A stretch of 64,000 nt of DNA from a virus. The position numbers were made by a program, and so were the translations under genes. The DNA is taken from IMG/VR virus record IMGVR_UViG_3300021425_003324, positions 1-64,000 of that record, one strand, 5' to 3'. Numbering within the stretch: the first letter of the stretch is position 1; every line of letters begins with the position of its first letter. This document shows positions 7,719 to 16,567 of this stretch, piece by piece. The notes below the pieces were generated by a model. That model was not told the origin of the DNA and made no database searches. It saw nothing but the letters and a program-made list of their open reading frames with translations.

Positions 7719-8243
7719 TTACTCACAGCATTCGCAAAAACCGTTACCATGTAAATTTTTATTCATTTTGTAAGCTTTTTTCTTTGCCATTTTCCATTTA
7801 AGCGGGGATACTCTATCATTAAAAGTAATACCTTGCAAATGATCCCATTCATGTAAAAAGACCTTAACACTATAATCTTTTAAATGATTTCTCTTTAATT
7901 CTAAATTTTCATCATAATATTCAACTAAAATTTCTTTTGGCCGCCGAACTTGTACAAAAACATTTGGAAAACTTAAACATCCTTCTATGTCTATAACAGA
8001 TTCTTCTGTGTGTTGTAGAACAGTTGGGTTAATAAGTAGTGAGCTATTGTCTTTGGTATCTCCCATTACAAATAATTGTGCATCTAGTCCAACTTGATTT
8101 GCAGACAACCCAATGCCATTATTAGTCAACATAAATTCTACCATTTCATTTTTTAATTCAACTGGATCAAAATCTACGTTATCAATGTTTACATCTGCAA
8201 CTTTTTTTGTAAGGAATTCGTCTGGATAATATACAAGTTTCAT
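7719..8243 (-). CDS. def: Peptide deformylase
   Basis: 174 residues. All three family motifs are present: GIGLSANQ (43-50), EGCLS (87-91) and HEWDH (131-135), which give the metal ligands Cys and two His plus the catalytic Glu. It removes the formyl group from nascent proteins; phage copies are thought to speed processing of proteins made in bulk during infection. The last residues are CECCE, an unusual Cys cluster outside the fold. The start overlaps the stop of the zinc-finger gene by 4 bases. Confidence 0.93.
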   Translation of the reverse strand: MKLVYYPDEFLTKKVADVNIDNVDFDPVELKNEMVEFMLTNNGIGLSANQVGLDAQLFVMGDTKDNSSLLINPTVLQHTEESVIDIEGCLSFPNVFVQVRRPKEILVEYYDENLELKRNHLKDYSVKVFLHEWDHLQGITFNDRVSPLKWKMAKKKAYKMNKNLHGNGFCECCE

Positions 8244-8944
8244 AGTCTACTTTCTTTAATAATTTGTTTTGCTAATTCTAAATCTTTTGTTTGTCTTTTA
8301 AATTTTAATGCCCAGTGTTCAGGATCAACAATATGATATATCATTTTTAATTGCTCTTCATTAAATTTATCAAGCATTTGTTTTCCGCTTGTGCTATTTA
8401 AAACAACCCATGGAGAAATTTTTCCATCTTTAATATGATATACAGCTCTATTAGTGCTTACTAAATTAAAGTAATGATTCCATACAGCCGGTGGATTTTC
8501 TTTTGCCCATTCAGTCATTGTAAGTACACTACGCTCTAGTGCTGTAGTTACATCTTCTTTTTTAATAAGTTCTATTGCGTAACGTTCGTATAATTCTTCC
8601 TTGCACCATTGCTCTAACTTCACACCACTTGTAACAACATAGTCAACATACCTTTCTGGATATAGTGGTTTAACATTGTTAAGGAAACTACCAAATTTTA
8701 CAAAGCTGTTGTAGTAAGGGCTTTTACAAAATTCTTCATATGTCTTATCCTTCTTAGAGCCCATACTACGTTTGTAAAATTGATTAAATGCATAAAAGCC
8801 TAACTGTACCCTTTTCTCATCTCGCTGTAACGCTCTGCGTTTCTTTTCGCATAAATGTGCAAAAAGTGTTTTTTCTCGTGTGTATGATGTGTTACAGTAT
8901 TCGCAGGTATACTTAGAGTTTGATGTCAAGCGCATGATCCTCAA
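8240..8944 (-). CDS. Conserved phage protein with N-terminal C2H2-like zinc finger
   Basis: 234 residues. Residues 12-34 form YTCEYCNTSYTREKTLFAHLC, with two Cys, a His and a terminal Cys spaced like a C2H2/C2HC finger. The rest is helical and basic. I recall homologues in most T4-like cyanophages near the recombination and replication genes without a proven role; a DNA- or RNA-binding accessory is the natural inference. The start lies 32 bases inside the preceding clamp-loader-like gene, and the stop overlaps the deformylase start (ATGA). Confidence 0.7.
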   Translation of the reverse strand: MRIMRLTSNSKYTCEYCNTSYTREKTLFAHLCEKKRRALQRDEKRVQLGFYAFNQFYKRSMGSKKDKTYEEFCKSPYYNSFVKFGSFLNNVKPLYPERYVDYVVTSGVKLEQWCKEELYERYAIELIKKEDVTTALERSVLTMTEWAKENPPAVWNHYFNLVSTNRAVYHIKDGKISPWVVLNSTSGKQMLDKFNEEQLKMIYHIVDPEHWALKFKRQTKDLELAKQIIKESRL

Positions 8945-9365
8945 TTAGCTGTTTAATTTCATCCTCTGTAGACAATTGAGCTAGCAATTCAATTTCGTCT
9001 ACCTTTCTTTCAGGATAAATTTTTGTAAGTATTTTTTCAAACTTTCCGGTCACGTTTGTGACATTTGATTTTAATCCTTGCCATTTATGGAATTCTATTT
9101 TGCCTGTGTTTCCGCATAAGCATAATAACTGCCATTGTAGTTCTTGATGCGAACTAACAACCATATAATTTTTGTTATAGTATTCATTTGTTTTTAAAAC
9201 AGCAAGCTCTTGTTTTTCTCTTTTCCCAGCAACACTTGAAGCGTATCTATTCATTAACCAAAAAGAGATACTTTTTCTTTGATCAGCATCTAGCTCTTTC
9301 CAAACAGATTTTGCGCCCATATCAACTGCAGCAAGAATATCTTTTACAGGCAATTTATTAGACAT
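8913..9365 (-). CDS. Possible clamp-loader small subunit-like protein (gp62-like)
   Basis: 150 residues. The pattern LPVKDILAAVDMG, then SFWLMNRYASSVAG, then a central LQWQLLC and the acidic helical end IYPERKVDEIELLAQ resembles what I remember of the clamp-loader A subunit family (gp62) of cyanomyoviruses. No gp44 ATPase is in the window to support this. The gene begins 5 bases after the -10 box of a sigma-70-like promoter and has no Shine-Dalgarno. It could equally be an unrelated conserved replication accessory. Confidence 0.45.
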   Translation of the reverse strand: MSNKLPVKDILAAVDMGAKSVWKELDADQRKSISFWLMNRYASSVAGKREKQELAVLKTNEYYNKNYMVVSSHQELQWQLLCLCGNTGKIEFHKWQGLKSNVTNVTGKFEKILTKIYPERKVDEIELLAQLSTEDEIKQLIEDHALDIKL

Positions 9366-9370
9366 AATAT

Positions 9371-9399
9371 ATTATATTAAATAAGTTTACAAAAATCAA
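9371..9399 (-). promoter_or_regulatory. Sigma-70-like early promoter
   Basis: Minus strand: TTGATT (9399-9394), 17-base spacer, TATAAT (9376-9371). The -35 box lies inside the end of the upstream gene. The -10 box ends 5 bases before the ATG at 9365. The same -35/-10 pair occurs at 12588-12616. Confidence 0.7.
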
Positions 9400-9883
9400 T
9401 AACTTCCATTTGTCTATTAATTTCTTTTGTAAAAAAAGCGCATAATGGATTTTCTTCATTTGTCAACGGTATTGAGATTAATTGTCCAGTTTTTACTTTA
9501 GGAAAAAACCATTTTACTTCATTGAAAAAATTAGTTACTTTAATTTGTCCATAGTCTGCTTTATAACTTTTTCTAGGATTAAATAAAAAAGCTTCGAATC
9601 CTCTATCATTTAAACTTGTTAATGGAAGTACTTCTAAATCTTTACCTGTTCTGCTGTCTCCTACAGCAATATGCCAATCAATTGGCATCATTAATTCATG
9701 ACCACCGATTTCAAGTAAAACTGCAGGCGAACTAAACGCCTCTAAAAAAACCAAAGGTATAAAAAAGAAATCAGGATCATTTGGATTAGTATTATCCATT
9801 ACACTAAATCTAAAATCTTCTTCAATTTCGTCTGGTAAATTATTTAAATCAAATGTTGTATTTTCAAGTGTAAGTATTCTCAT
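9377..9883 (-). CDS. Conserved T4-like phage protein of unknown function
   Basis: 168 residues, beta-rich, with a distinctive central stretch DWHIAVGDSRTGKDLEVLPL followed by NDRGFEAFLFNP. This block is familiar from cyanomyovirus genomes next to uvsW, from memory; no function is known to me. There is no catalytic motif that I recognise. Its ATG overlaps the uvsW stop by 4 bases, so it is translated together with the helicase and may assist it. Confidence 0.68.
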   Translation of the reverse strand: MRILTLENTTFDLNNLPDEIEEDFRFSVMDNTNPNDPDFFFIPLVFLEAFSSPAVLLEIGGHELMMPIDWHIAVGDSRTGKDLEVLPLTSLNDRGFEAFLFNPRKSYKADYGQIKVTNFFNEVKWFFPKVKTGQLISIPLTNEENPLCAFFTKEINRQMEVIDFCKLI

Positions 9884-11343
9884 TGCCAGTCAACCTTTTC
9901 TATTGTAAATGGATATTGAGCATCTCGATAAAATTTCTTACGCTCTGTTAAATGTCTTTTTGCAAATTTGCAAGTACTTGTAAAATCCCAGATTTGTACA
10001 AAATCTTTGTCTTTAGCTTTACGGACACCGCGGCCTATAGACTGTATAACCCGTACAAAACTTTTTCCAGGTTCAATTAAAACAAGATTAAAAATACGAG
10101 GAATATTGATCCCCACAGCAGCAACCCCGTAAGTTGCAACGATAACCATATTGTCTGCATCTTGAATTTCATCATAAGCTGATTTTCTATCCTTTAATTT
10201 TACATCACCTTTTATAAAAATTGAATTTTCTATACGTTCGTGCAACAGTTCGCCCGCACTAATACGATCAATTAATATAAGTGTGTTGCCAGATTCCTTA
10301 ATTTTATTTAACATTTTAGCAATGTAGTTTACACGGTTTTCTTCAGTTACAAGATATTTTAATTCGCTTTGATAATCTCTATGTGCAACTGTATCAATAA
10401 GCTGTACAATGTTTACATGACAGTTAGACAGTACACCCTTGTCCTGTAATTCTTTAGCAGTAATTTGCCCAATAACAGGACCTATGCTTGCATGTAGTGC
10501 TTCAAATTCAAAACGTTCCTTGGGTACTGTGCCTGTTAGTCCCCAGCGTATCGGAGCATTACGTAAGTTGCGTGTGAGTAAATTCTTCAAGACCTCGGCC
10601 TTCGCCTGATGCACTTCATCAATTATTATTGTGCTTACACCGTCTAAGAACTCTGCAAGTGTTAATACTGCTGTACCATCCTTGCTTTTCTTATCTAGTA
10701 TGTTGAGACTTTGCCAAGTGCATATGGTATGTGTTTTGGATAGGTCTTTTCTATCGCCAAAGTATACGCCGCAGTCCAGCCCGCAATTTCGGTAATCTTC
10801 TTCAGTTTGTTGTACAAGAGATTTGTTTGGTACAACGACAAGTGTTCGTCCATATTTTTCCGCTATGTGTGAGAGTGTTGCAGTGGTAATAGTTTTACCA
10901 GCGCCTGTTGCAATTTCCTGTAGACTTTGTGGATTTCCTAAAAAGTTGTTTATAGCTTCTACTTGATAATCTCTTAATACAATATCTTCTCCTGCTGCAA
11001 GATGTCCTGCAGGCCATTTTACTCCTTGCTGTTTCCAATAGTCTTCTGTTATAGGTTGTAAGTCTAGTGTTACAGGATGCCTACGATCTTCTATGTCAGC
11101 AATTTCTACGCTATTGTTTTGCAGTATCTCTACGATTGTGTCAAGATGATTAACATATCCTGTACCACCTATACCAAAGAATGCTACCTTGCCGTCCCAT
11201 CTGCCAAGTTTATATTGCGGCATGTAACGGGCATATGGCACTTCAAATTTAAGTGCATTAGAAAGTTTCCTGCGTATTTCAACAGGAAGTCCTTCTAATT
11301 TTATATTAACCTCGTCTTCTATAATAAGTTTACAAGTTGTCAT
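9880..11343 (-). CDS. uvsW: UvsW recombination/repair helicase
   Basis: 487 residues, close to T4 UvsW (503). Superfamily 2 motifs are present: ATGAGKT (145-151, Walker A), DEVH (242-245, Walker B), GLTGT (motif III) and QSIGRGVRK (motif VI). The N-terminal 110 residues match the small substrate-recognition domain of UvsW. It unwinds branched DNA and R-loops and switches replication from origin to recombination mode. The start overlaps the stop of the upstream 406-residue gene by 4 bases. Confidence 0.93.
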   Translation of the reverse strand: MTTCKLIIEDEVNIKLEGLPVEIRRKLSNALKFEVPYARYMPQYKLGRWDGKVAFFGIGGTGYVNHLDTIVEILQNNSVEIADIEDRRHPVTLDLQPITEDYWKQQGVKWPAGHLAAGEDIVLRDYQVEAINNFLGNPQSLQEIATGAGKTITTATLSHIAEKYGRTLVVVPNKSLVQQTEEDYRNCGLDCGVYFGDRKDLSKTHTICTWQSLNILDKKSKDGTAVLTLAEFLDGVSTIIIDEVHQAKAEVLKNLLTRNLRNAPIRWGLTGTVPKERFEFEALHASIGPVIGQITAKELQDKGVLSNCHVNIVQLIDTVAHRDYQSELKYLVTEENRVNYIAKMLNKIKESGNTLILIDRISAGELLHERIENSIFIKGDVKLKDRKSAYDEIQDADNMVIVATYGVAAVGINIPRIFNLVLIEPGKSFVRVIQSIGRGVRKAKDKDFVQIWDFTSTCKFAKRHLTERKKFYRDAQYPFTIEKVDWQ

Positions 11344-12560
11344 AGTATATCGATATGTTGATTATTCCACGTTGGTTGTATAGTATCATAAAGGATAACT
11401 ATTTCTGCTCTATTATAAAACAATGAATAATTTTTAGATTGTCTAAAACTATCTAATATTATAGATGTATTTTGTAACCACTTATTTCTTAAAATTGGTT
11501 TTGACAATTTCTCATTGTTTAAAAAAACAACTTTTGTTTCATCTATCAAAGAGTTATTTAATTGTAAATTTTTAATAGTATTATTAAAAAGTGTATTTTC
11601 TTTTTTGCTATTATCCAATCTAAATAATACAGTCATTAGTTCTGGTCTAATAAACTTTATTAACTCATTATAAAAATTTTGTAAACCTTCTAGTTCATAA
11701 TTTCTTTTTAAAATAATTAACAACGGAAATCTTTTTAAATTGTACAATGATTGAATAATGTCATGATATGAAAATTTATCTTTTGCTGCATATAATGTTT
11801 TCATAGTAGAATGTGCAATTTTTTGAGATAATAATCCTAAGTTATTTAAAGATGAATTTAAATCTTTTTCGTCAAAAAAAGATAAACCTAAAACAGATCT
11901 TCTATCATAATATAATGCTAAATTTTTACTACTAGGATTTCCTAATTTTTCTGTAGCATAAGCATAACAATTTGGTCTAACATTTTTTAATTTGAAACTG
12001 TAAACACCTGGTTGAAAATCTTTAAAATTTTTTTGAATATTCTTAATTTCTAAATAAAATTTTTTTAGATTATCGTCTATTTCAAAATTAGATTGTTCAA
12101 TAAAATCTAAAAGTTTTAATACATTTTCTTCTGTAAAATCTACAAAGTGTGTTTTACTAATTTTGTCATATTCGTGTATCTTTTGTAAAGTTTTAATAAA
12201 AGTTATTAACTTTATCATTTTATTAGAATAAGGAAATCGTATAGCAAGTTTCATTTGCCTAGTTACACCAAATAAATCAAAATATTCTTTACTAATAATT
12301 TTTACAGATTTTTCTCGATTTATCTCTCTGTACGGTTGTTTTAATTTATCAAGATCATTTAGTAAATCTTTGTAATTATGTTTGTCAAATTGATCTTTGT
12401 ATTCTATCAATTTTTCTTTTGAAAGAAGATGTTGTCGATCAGTAAAAGCAACACCTTTTTTTATTTGAGCGCTTAAACTTTTTAAAAGTTTTAAATCTGT
12501 TTGTAGAATAGAAAAATCTTTATTATCAACTAATAAACAAATATAATCTTCAACAGTCAT
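11340..12560 (-). CDS. Conserved unknown protein upstream of UvsW, 406 residues
   Basis: The start is set at ATG 12560: AAAGGG lies 8 bases upstream and a promoter (12588-12616) sits just before it. The frame is open further up to 12632, but that part crosses the promoter. The protein is Lys/Leu/Asn-rich and helical. The first 60 residues (LSAQIKKGVAFTDRQ, KLIEYKDQF) resemble a conserved protein next to uvsW in cyanomyoviruses, from memory. No NTPase or nuclease motif is visible. The tight coupling to uvsW suggests DNA metabolism. Confidence 0.6.
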   Translation of the reverse strand: MTVEDYICLLVDNKDFSILQTDLKLLKSLSAQIKKGVAFTDRQHLLSKEKLIEYKDQFDKHNYKDLLNDLDKLKQPYREINREKSVKIISKEYFDLFGVTRQMKLAIRFPYSNKMIKLITFIKTLQKIHEYDKISKTHFVDFTEENVLKLLDFIEQSNFEIDDNLKKFYLEIKNIQKNFKDFQPGVYSFKLKNVRPNCYAYATEKLGNPSSKNLALYYDRRSVLGLSFFDEKDLNSSLNNLGLLSQKIAHSTMKTLYAAKDKFSYHDIIQSLYNLKRFPLLIILKRNYELEGLQNFYNELIKFIRPELMTVLFRLDNSKKENTLFNNTIKNLQLNNSLIDETKVVFLNNEKLSKPILRNKWLQNTSIILDSFRQSKNYSLFYNRAEIVILYDTIQPTWNNQHIDIL

Positions 12561-12587
12561 TATTGTACCCTTTAAAAAACTAGTATT

Positions 12588-12616
12588 ATTATAGCAAATT
12601 ATAAAGATGAAATCAA
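12588..12616 (-). promoter_or_regulatory. Sigma-70-like early promoter for the uvsW unit
   Basis: Minus strand: TTGATT (12616-12611), 17-base spacer ending TGC, TATAAT (12593-12588), so an extended -10. The ATG at 12560 follows after a 27-base stretch containing AAAGGG, an ordinary leader with a ribosome site. It overlaps the end of the glycosyltransferase gene 12599-13441. Confidence 0.75.
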
Positions 12617-13441
12617 TCTTTTTAACGGACAACCACTAGAAATTTCGTCTATAGACCATTCAGTATAGGCCACATCATTTATCCATTGTGTCCTATCGAA
12701 AATTTTTGGTTGGCAAATTTCGGACAAATCATGATTGCTTACATCGTATGCAAGGCTCGATGGTCCTACAAAAGTAGGTATCCCTTCAATAGCAGCAAGG
12801 ACACCTGGATTACTAGACCAATTAATTACTGCATATAAATTTTGAAAATTAAGATTATAATTATCGTATGTATTCTGTATTTTTTGAGGATTCTGTATAA
12901 TTATATTTTTATATTGAGATATATCTATTTTTATTGGAGATCTAGGATGAGGTCTAAAAATGATTTTTTTATCGGTAAATTTTCTTATTTCATTTATAGT
13001 TGTATTGTAATAATTTTCTGAAAAGTTTTCATCACTCCATTGTCCGCTTTTCTTATGTTGGCCAGCAATAAGAATATTTCCGTTTGGATCATGATTGTTT
13101 TGTAAATAGAGTTTTAGCTTATCAGCTCGCTGATGGTCATTACCAGTTGGCCCAAAGAATGCATCTTTGTTGATGCCATTGATACCCATCTTCCAATAAA
13201 CACCTCTATTTAAACATCCTACTTCTAAAACTATTATTGGTTTGTTTTCTTTCCTATTTCTATTCCAGATAAGCTTATTTCTTGCCATCCTGCCGTGCCA
13301 AAGAATACTCCATATTACTTCTATGTCTGCTTCTTTGTTTACAATTACATTGTGGCCTAGTTTACTAGCTCCTTTAGCAAACGCTTCAAAAACGGATTTA
13401 GAATTTAACGCTCCATATGCGGTCCAAAGTCCAAATTTCAT
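12599..13441 (-). CDS. Capsule-polysaccharide-type glycosyltransferase (KpsC/KpsS-like), copy A
   Basis: 280 residues. The block FRPHPRSP (about 161-168) and the later NWSSNPGVLAAIEGIP followed by AYDVSN match the retaining Kdo-transferase-like family that builds capsule and lipid-linked glycans. It is paralogous to 15641-16567 (PGVxAAIEGxP, AYDxxN). It would add a sugar to a phage or host glycan. It is transcribed away from the plus-strand pair at 13480-14975. AAAGG lies 9-13 bases before the ATG. Donor sugar unknown. Confidence 0.65.
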   Translation of the reverse strand: MKFGLWTAYGALNSKSVFEAFAKGASKLGHNVIVNKEADIEVIWSILWHGRMARNKLIWNRNRKENKPIIVLEVGCLNRGVYWKMGINGINKDAFFGPTGNDHQRADKLKLYLQNNHDPNGNILIAGQHKKSGQWSDENFSENYYNTTINEIRKFTDKKIIFRPHPRSPIKIDISQYKNIIIQNPQKIQNTYDNYNLNFQNLYAVINWSSNPGVLAAIEGIPTFVGPSSLAYDVSNHDLSEICQPKIFDRTQWINDVAYTEWSIDEISSGCPLKRLISSL

Positions 13442-13479
13442 TGTTAAATACCTTTATACTATTTAAGAAAGATTTGCCT

Positions 13480-14319
13480 ATGAAAAATATTTTAGCAGTT
13501 ACAACATTTAACAAAGAAGGTTTAGATTTGTACGGACAAAGATTCCTAAACTCTTTTGCACAAAATGTAGACAAGGAAATACGATTGATTTGTTATGCAG
13601 AAAAATGCCAACCAGAAAATCCTAGCCCAAACAACATTTTAATTTTAGATCAAGAGGAAGCCCTGCCAGATTTAGTTAGATTTAAAAAGACTTGGAGTGA
13701 CGTCCCGATGGCAACTGGCACTTGTCCGTGGCCGCAGCGTCGTCCGAGAGATCATCATAAAACTTTTAAATGGGATGCTGTAAGATTTTCTAATAAAGTC
13801 TATGCAGTGTTTGATGCTTGTGAAAGAGCAGAAGATTGGTGCGTATGGATTGATGCTGACACCTATGTCCATAGTCCATGGTCTCATGAAGAATTTAGTT
13901 CAATACTTCCAGATCATGTTTGGTTAACCTATGTTGGTAGAGGAAAATCATCTCAAACATGGCCTGAGTGTGGATTTTACGGATTAAAGGTATCAGATGC
14001 AAAATGTAGACAATTTGTTGCAAATTTTAGATACATGTATGAGAATGCTAACATAGGAATTTTTAAATTAGAAGAATGGCATGATAGTTATGTATTTGGC
14101 CATGTATTAGATAAGTTTAAACAAATGTATCCAGACATGTACGATTATACTAAAGACATGGTGTTAAAGCAGGCAAGTACAGGAGGCGGAGGTCACCCTC
14201 TAATCAATACTGTTCTTGGAAAATGGATTGATCATTTAAAAGGTGATAGAAAAAGATTACAAAAAAGTAAGCGATCGGATTTAACTACTAAAAGGCCAGA
14301 AAAATATTGGAAGCAATAG
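13480..14319 (+). CDS. Putative glycosyltransferase with DxD motif, 279 residues
   Basis: The start at ATG 13480 gives MKNILAVTTF; the open frame upstream is antisense to the divergent gene. VWIDADTYV (122-130, D125/D127) is the DxD metal and nucleotide-sugar site of GT-A enzymes. WPECGFYGLKV and the later GGGGHPLINT resemble a family of uncharacterised glycosyltransferases. It overlaps the next gene by 13 bases. It is an island member on the plus strand, with only one partner in that orientation. Sugar and acceptor unknown. Confidence 0.6.
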   Translation: MKNILAVTTFNKEGLDLYGQRFLNSFAQNVDKEIRLICYAEKCQPENPSPNNILILDQEEALPDLVRFKKTWSDVPMATGTCPWPQRRPRDHHKTFKWDAVRFSNKVYAVFDACERAEDWCVWIDADTYVHSPWSHEEFSSILPDHVWLTYVGRGKSSQTWPECGFYGLKVSDAKCRQFVANFRYMYENANIGIFKLEEWHDSYVFGHVLDKFKQMYPDMYDYTKDMVLKQASTGGGGHPLINTVLGKWIDHLKGDRKRLQKSKRSDLTTKRPEKYWKQ

Positions 14320-14975
14320 AGACTTATATCATACATTTACCAAATGTTAAGGAGTCTGTTAGAACAGCTACAAATTTACAAAAGCAATTGACAGATTTAA
14401 ATATGCCTTCTACATTATTTAACGGAATCTATGGCCCAGATGGAGTTGCACTTTTACAAAAAGAAAATAGGCAGGTTCATCCAATAGGATTTAAAGGAAC
14501 TAGAGTAGATAATAAATCTAAAGAAAAAATGAAAAGTCCTGGCCTAATAGGTTGCTTTTATAGCCATTTTTTCTTATGGAAAAAATGTGTTGAATTAGAT
14601 AAACCTATTATAATAATGGAAGATGACAATGTGCTGACACGGCCTTTTATACCAGTTGAATGGCAAGATGTTTTAATACTAGTATTGGGACATCCAGCAA
14701 AAAGTAGATATTTCCAACATTTACTTAAAAATCCTACTGGAAATCCTCGAGCCATATATTATAATAGATCATCAATGCCAGGTGCTTGTGGTTATGCTTT
14801 AAAGCCTTGTGGAGCTAAAAAACTTGTAGAAACTTATAAGAATACATATTTGCCAGCAGATAATTGTATTAATAAATTAATAGTAAGTATCCAAATCCAT
14901 AATTACATAATGGGAAGAGCATTGGTTGCAGAAGACGGAAAGGTAAGTTTAACTAGGATCGGTTATTGGCGGTAA
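14307..14975 (+). CDS. Glycosyltransferase family 25 (LPS-type)
   Basis: 222 residues from a TTG start at 14307; the next in-frame ATG falls after residue 30 and would delete the conserved ETYIIHLPN opening, so TTG is preferred. GCFYSHFFLW (82-91) and IIMEDDN (102-108) are the GT25 signatures (G-C-x-x-S-H and E-D-D), and a second acidic site is plausible near PADN. GT25 enzymes act in LPS core and collagen glycosylation. It overlaps the preceding gene by 13 bases and converges on 14949-15644 with 27 bases shared. Confidence 0.72.
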   Translation: MEAIETYIIHLPNVKESVRTATNLQKQLTDLNMPSTLFNGIYGPDGVALLQKENRQVHPIGFKGTRVDNKSKEKMKSPGLIGCFYSHFFLWKKCVELDKPIIIMEDDNVLTRPFIPVEWQDVLILVLGHPAKSRYFQHLLKNPTGNPRAIYYNRSSMPGACGYALKPCGAKKLVETYKNTYLPADNCINKLIVSIQIHNYIMGRALVAEDGKVSLTRIGYWR

Positions 14976-15644
14976 ATTTTTTTTCCTGTCTCCCCAATAA
15001 TGTACTAAGAACGGTTCTAGTTCAGTATCATAAAATCCACAAGTTTTATCATCTTTAATTCTTACCCTGTTTAGCCAAAGATTGCGCCATGGTATATTTT
15101 TACTGTAATCTTGTAAAATATATGCATCCCAGGGGTGAGGTAATGTAAAAATTTTATCGTTAAAGTAATAGTTTATGTAATCTAAAATAAATTTAGGAAA
15201 AAGGTCATGCCTTGTGTTAACTGCTAACCATCCAGAATCAGGTAAATCTCTAGTTTTTAAAATACTTGAATACAGTTGATCTTGGTTAGGTAAAAAGTTT
15301 TTTACATCAAATTTTTCTTTAATGTAAACATCTGCATCTAGCCAAATTAAAAACTTATATTTTTCACTTAAAGTTTTCAGCCCATAATAAACTGTAAGTG
15401 CTTTTTTAAAAAATTTAAAATATTTATGGCCTTTCGTATTGATAATTTTTTGTAATACAGCTCGATCAATCTCTTTGTAAGCTGCGTCTAGGTCAATAGT
15501 TAAATAATTTAATTTTTTAGGAAAATTTGGTTCTGTAAAAATTATTTTATCTTCGTCAAGTAAATCCCATCTTTTTAAAGAATGCTTACCGACTTTATTA
15601 TAATATTGAAAACTCAAACCAGTAAACCAACAAATATTATTCAT
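14949..15644 (-). CDS. Putative glycosyltransferase with DxD motif, 231 residues
   Basis: The start at ATG 15644 (MNNICWF) overlaps the preceding gene's TGA as ATGA; an ATG 18 bases upstream is less likely. FLIWLDADVYI (98-108, D103/D105) is a GT-A type DxD site. HPWDAYILQ resembles the PYDAYVLG of the protein at 16564-17238, so these two look like distant paralogues. It ends in convergent overlap with the GT25 gene. Function inferred from the motif and the island context. Confidence 0.6.
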   Translation of the reverse strand: MNNICWFTGLSFQYYNKVGKHSLKRWDLLDEDKIIFTEPNFPKKLNYLTIDLDAAYKEIDRAVLQKIINTKGHKYFKFFKKALTVYYGLKTLSEKYKFLIWLDADVYIKEKFDVKNFLPNQDQLYSSILKTRDLPDSGWLAVNTRHDLFPKFILDYINYYFNDKIFTLPHPWDAYILQDYSKNIPWRNLWLNRVRIKDDKTCGFYDTELEPFLVHYWGDRKKNLPPITDPS

Positions 15645-16567
15645 TTTATATTTTCCAAACATGTTTTAAAATGTTGCCAAGCTTCGCCTGATGCAGTTTC
15701 TTCTAAATTCCAATGAGACATTGCAATTTTTTCTATCCAATTTTCTCTATCTTTCAGCAATGGATTTTCTATATCTTGTAATGAACAATTGCCTATATCA
15801 TATGCTTGGCTGTCTTTCGGATTAGGATCTGTTATAAAACAAGGTAAACCTTCTATTGCTGCTGCAACGCCAGGGCTACTATTGTAAGTGACTACAGCCC
15901 ATGCATCTAAAAAATCTTCACATATATTTTGTTTTTTACTAATAGTTACATTTGGAAACCGTATCTTATCAGTGTATAGATGGGATTTTTTATCACCTGG
16001 ATGAGATCTTACAACAATTGGTCTGTCTGTAAGTTTATGTAGTTGATTTAAAATATCAACAAGCCAATTAAACACAGGCAGTCCTTTCATAGACCATCCT
16101 CCATTCCTTTGTGTACAAACTAGAATATGTGATCCTGTTTTCCTATATGGCTTTAATTTTAAATTAAGATTTTTACTAATTTTGCTCCATCTATCAGGCT
16201 TAATAATAGAATCGAAGTAAAAACCACTTGTAGGAAAAATATTATCTAAACTAAATCTTGTGTATTGCATGTCATGTAACGTGCCTACTTTATAATTAAA
16301 CAAATTACTATCTATTATTAAGGTATGCTTGTTGTGTGTATTAGCAATAACTTGTCTACGAAGATTTAAATGCGGAACTTGTTTACTATCTGCATGAACC
16401 CAACCTTGGATTAAACCTATATCACTATTAATTAGAGACCTATGTTGGTGTAATATTCCTGTGTCTCCAGTTTTGTTGACTCCTTCGATTAATGAGCTGA
16501 TTAATTTGGTTTTGTGTAAGTTTTTATTTGGTGAAGGTATTCCTCCTAGATAACCTACAACTTTCAT
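15641..16567 (-). CDS. Capsule-polysaccharide-type glycosyltransferase (KpsC/KpsS-like), copy B
   Basis: 308 residues. VVRSHPGD (about 182-189) and NSSPGVAAAIEGLP followed by AYDIGN are shared with the protein at 12599-13441, and both end with an acidic SGEAW/SGCP stretch. Together they form a diverged paralogous pair flanking the plus-strand genes. It overlaps both neighbours by 4 bases (ATGA), so it is read as one operon with 16564-17238. Likely a sugar transferase; donor unknown. Confidence 0.65.
   Translation of the reverse strand: MKVVGYLGGIPSPNKNLHKTKLISSLIEGVNKTGDTGILHQHRSLINSDIGLIQGWVHADSKQVPHLNLRRQVIANTHNKHTLIIDSNLFNYKVGTLHDMQYTRFSLDNIFPTSGFYFDSIIKPDRWSKISKNLNLKLKPYRKTGSHILVCTQRNGGWSMKGLPVFNWLVDILNQLHKLTDRPIVVRSHPGDKKSHLYTDKIRFPNVTISKKQNICEDFLDAWAVVTYNSSPGVAAAIEGLPCFITDPNPKDSQAYDIGNCSLQDIENPLLKDRENWIEKIAMSHWNLEETASGEAWQHFKTCLENIK

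Noticed and set aside
12561-12632. Upstream start (12632) for the gene before UvsW
   Set aside because: This stretch contains a sigma-70 promoter, and ATG 12560 has AAAGGG at correct spacing.
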